Shown here piece by piece: positions 60,601 through 64,000 of a DNA stretch of 64,000 nucleotides. This stretch comes from Galbula dea (taxonomy: Eukaryota > Chordata > Aves > Piciformes > Galbulidae), in assembly GCA_013399015.1 (NCBI GenBank), contig VWZX01006814.1, forward strand, positions 1,550,001 through 1,614,000, written 5' to 3'. The notes beneath the pieces are model-generated. The model saw only the letters and a list, made by a program, of their open reading frames with translations, was not told where the DNA came from and made no database searches. Position 1 is the first letter of the stretch, and every line of letters starts with the position of its first letter. Both the position numbers and the translations under genes were made by a program.

Positions 60601-63600
60601 TTTCTTTGTAGGGCAGTGTGTCAGGCTTGAAAGTCATTGGTATATTCATTTAGATCAAACCATCAAAAAAATACTGTGTTAATACTTAAAGTTTGAGGGT
60701 TGTTTTCCCGAAGATGTGAGGGGTTTTTTTTCATTTGACCTGTGTCTCTAAGCAAAATTGGCTTTATTTTTTAAGTTTCTTTTTTTCACCATTCATCATT
60801 GCAAGCAGAGCTGTCAACTTCACCCATAGGTGCAATTATGTGATATTTCATATTATGAGGCATTTTTTTATTGTTACTCCTGCAAAATCCGTTTCTATAA
60901 GATAATTTTTTTTTCTGCACTGGCCGTTTGGCTCTGGCAGAACTTTGGAAATCTTCAGCAGTTTCACTCAAAATCAAGTTATAGAAATAGATGCTGATTG
61001 GCCAGGCACATGATTAAAATATACAACTACTCTGTTGAGAGGTTCTGGTGCCTCTTCATTTTAAACCACAGGCTCAAAACTTCTTAGGGAAGCTCTGCTT
61101 GTTTCAAGGCTTCAGTTTTGCTGTTCTCCTCTCCTGAGATTTGGCCTAATTTTAAGGTTTTGAACTACCTGTTTTCACTGAAGTTTGGGTGGAAGTGCAG
61201 TCAGTTAGGTGAGCATGTGGACATTTCCAAACAGAATTTAGCTCTCTACAACCCTGGTAGCCGACTCAGATCATGGTGCTAAGCAAAGAAACTGAGTGCT
61301 CAAACACATTCTATGCTCTCAGTAATTATGCCCCACCAGTGAAAAAGGCACAGTGACTAAAACTAAGGAGGAAAAGTGAATCAGAAGTGGATGAGGAGTA
61401 AAAGCCAGGGTTAAGAGCATTGAGTTAAGGAGAAAATGTTGGTATTAGAAGGAATGGACTGAAAGCTTGCATCCCATGGATGCCATCTCCTTCAGAAGGG
61501 TCCTGAGGATCTTGGATTTCTGTTCCCCTGCAACTGACAGCTTGTGAGAGCTGACAAAATGCTGACTTACGTGGGAAATTACAACCTGCCAGTGTGATCA
61601 TTTACATCACTGGCACACTCAGCAGGTCTGTTTGATGGGTCTTGATCAGGCCTATACAGCTTCTCAGATGGTATTTTCAGCTTAATGTGAATCTTCAGTT
61701 GGAAGCAATATGCCAGATCAAGGTGTGACTTCCTTTTCTGAGGCATTCTGCCATCTGCATCAGGGAGCATGTCAGTGCTGGAGGCCTGCGGACTTCAGAA
61801 GGAGGTAGCTGGAGATGCTAGTAGTTCTCAGAGTGCTGGGGAAGTCTGTTGCTGAAACTTCTTTTGTCCAGAAGGGGTTTGAATGGCAGAAAAGTTGAGA
61901 AGATGAGGGGAGTTTTGAAAGCAGGGGGCAAAGGCCATTGCAGAGGGCAAAGGAGCCTGGGAGGATTAGGAATGGAGCTTGACACAGTGAGCCAGCAGTG
62001 TGGGAGGTTTGGGAAGCAAGAACTCAAGGTTAATATGGGAACATGTATTCTCATATTAATGGGAGTATTTTGCGTGGGGGTATTTTGTGTTTGTGTGGGG
62101 GGAGGGACCTGCGAAGTAAGGAACAAGGCAGATTGCTGTCACGGTTTGGGGAGTTGCTATGAGCAGACCCAAGTCCTGCAGTAGTGGGAGTACATGCAGG
62201 GAGAGGAACGCTTGTAATAAGTACTTGAAAGGAGAGGGAAGAGGATATTAGGTACGGGTGACAGCAGTGGTTACTCTCTGCATTTTCCCCAGTACAGGAT
62301 TTCTGCTAGAAGCATGCCATGCACGGGCTGGGTTAGCAGTCACTCACAAAGGGCTGGATGGTTGCTCTGCACTGGTGAGCTGCATCAGTCTTTGGTGATC
62401 CACCCACATGGGATCTGCATGTTCCTGTTCTAAGCACCCTGTTCAGAACACAGGATTTACAGTACTCCAGGATGTGTACTTAAAAATAGTCTGGTGTTTG
62501 TAGGTCCTGTATCTCTGTTTGCAGAATTTTAAAGAAAAGTGAGCTGAGAGGAGAGGAAGAGAGCTTTGCAAGGAGGGGTACTGAATGCCCCTATAAAGAT
62601 CTGGATTTACTTTCCTGTGTAGTAGTACCGACATAGTGTGAGTGAAGTACACCTGCATACGGAAAAAAGAAAGCTTGGAGTGTACACTTAGAGCTAATTG
62701 CTCCGTGTAACTTGTCACTGGAAACTGACCAAAGAAGCTCTGATTCAGCTGGAGGTAATTTTGCTGCCAGTGGAACATGGTTAGTTTGCTTTTAGGAACT
62801 GTCATACATTCCTAGGTTTTAAAAAATCATAGCATCTTGGCTTGGGACAGCTACCACTCCTGATCAGTGTTACTTAGGCTGTGTGAGTAGTTTTTTGGGG
62901 GTGGCCAAAAATAGGAGGCAGCAATTTGAGAGAGAGGTACTTATTTATAAAGAAGGTTCTGATTATTTGCTGTCTTTTCTGAAGTTAATGACATCAGAAC
63001 TTTAATTAGTTACTTTTGGACCTTGGTATCTCTGTTTCTTTGCCCTCCCATACAGCAAGGGATAATAAAGTTACCTTACATTCCAGAAATGAGTACTTTA
63101 AAAATACTGCCACACATTACTTATGAGTATCAAATGAAAGCCAGTAAGAAAATGAAGCATTCTCTCTTTAAAATAGAATTTGAGGAGCCCATGGCAAATA
63201 GTTGGTTCTGCTAACACAAAACCAGATTGTGAACATCTGGCATCAGAGCAGTATCAAGAGCTATTGAAGTCTGACTTTGTCATGTCATGTTCTATTTCTA
63301 TCCTAGGAACCTAGAAGTTGCCCACAGTTAACATTTTTAATGCTGAACTATGGTAAGGTTGTTTCTGCCACCTACGCTCTACCTGTGCTCTTGAAAACAT
63401 TATGCTACAGTAGCTGCATAATTCACATGTATCAATGCATCAATGTAAACAACATACACAATTTGCATAAAAGGCAAAATATGCCCATGGCTGTTCCAAA
63501 CTTCTCCATCCTTCAATTTACTGACAGACTTTCAGACACATTTTCCTGAAGTGAGAGAATCTCTAGAGTATGCCTGTAGCAGTGAGAGGTGGCAACCACC

Positions 63601-64000
63601 CGTCCTGTTGCGTGAACGAACTTGTTAGCTGTTCCCTTCTACACCATGTTAGTCACTACTTGAGCAGCGAGACTGCTTTCATGTGGTTTAGCATCCTGTT
63701 CCTGGTAATCAGAGTGTTGTCTCACATCCTACATCTGATCCAATGCTTAGAGAAACTGAAAGTCCTTCTACAGATGTTTCCTCTGAAAATGAAACTGAAA
63801 TGTCTTTTACAGTAATTGTCTTGCATGTCCTTGCAGCTGTCTCCAGATGAAGTCAGTTTGGATCCTTGACCAGCAAACGGTGCTTTGCAGAGGCCACTAA
63901 TCAAAGAAAAGTATATCAAATGGGCACTTAAAACTCTCTTTACCAATGTTTCTATTATATGTCACTTGAAGGAAAAAAAATGTGGAGCTACTGGTTGCTA
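57621..64000. other. Intergenic region upstream of SMNDC1
   Basis: No gene was recognised. The sequence is AT-rich with short chance open frames and few recognisable repeats. One splice-flanked open segment on the minus strand (59872-60129) is listed separately as a candidate exon. Confidence 0.7.
59872..60129 (-). other. Candidate unassigned exon (258 nt, open)
   Basis: On the minus strand a good acceptor (TTTCCTGCGTTGCTAG) is followed by 258 nt without a stop in one frame and a GTGAGA donor. The frame reads 'KHGWRYRRLVQHHYHLLDK' early and 'YTGYQKPHLPNKLCPSLEYH' late. The segment has more CpG and GC than its flanks. I do not recognise the protein, and a shifted frame is also open for 60 codons, so a decayed coding fragment or chance are real alternatives. 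Confidence 0.25.

Overview
The window is vertebrate nuclear DNA, almost certainly from a bird. The interspersed repeats are CR1 LINEs whose 3' ends carry the ATTCTGTG-type octamer typical of avian CR1, overall repeat density is low, and two neighbouring genes (MXI1 and SMNDC1) stand in the tail-to-tail order also known from mammals. A crocodilian or turtle cannot be formally excluded. No bacterial-type gene, CRISPR array or intact retrovirus was seen.

Layout. Bases 1-9992 are intron of MXI1 (plus strand; first exons lie upstream of the window). Four MXI1 coding exons follow: a 30-nt exon at 9993-10022 (basic region), 34933-35047 (helix-loop-helix), 36247-36418 (leucine zipper) and 37779-37942 (acidic/Ser-rich C-terminus and stop). 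A 24.9 kb intron separates the first two. The 3'UTR runs to about 39590. Bases ~39590-47125 are intergenic. SMNDC1 (SPF30, minus strand) fills ~47125-56985: a 1.65 kb 3'UTR, five coding exons (48778-48915, 49663-49816, 50591-50752, 52354-52496, 56071-56190) that rebuild a complete 238-residue reading frame, and a non-coding first exon at about 56886-56985 inside a CpG island (~56590-57620). Bases 57620-64000 are intergenic sequence upstream of SMNDC1 with no recognised gene.

Function. MXI1 is a MAX-dimerising bHLH-Zip repressor that antagonises MYC at CACGTG E-boxes. SMNDC1 is a Tudor-domain spliceosome factor. They are neighbours, not a pathway. The SMNDC1 promoter does carry a canonical CACGTG site, so regulation by MYC/MXI1-type factors is possible but is only an inference.

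Mobile DNA. Several 5'-truncated CR1 copies are present, including one with a reverse-transcriptase frame (21745-22964) sitting directly on the tail of another CR1. Old MIR-type SINE remnants are scattered in the introns. The most unusual item is a tRNA-Glu-like head fused to a CR1 3' tail (43707-43870, minus strand), which has the architecture of a CR1-mobilised SINE. A 258-nt splice-flanked open segment at 59872-60129 (minus) is a possible unrecognised exon.
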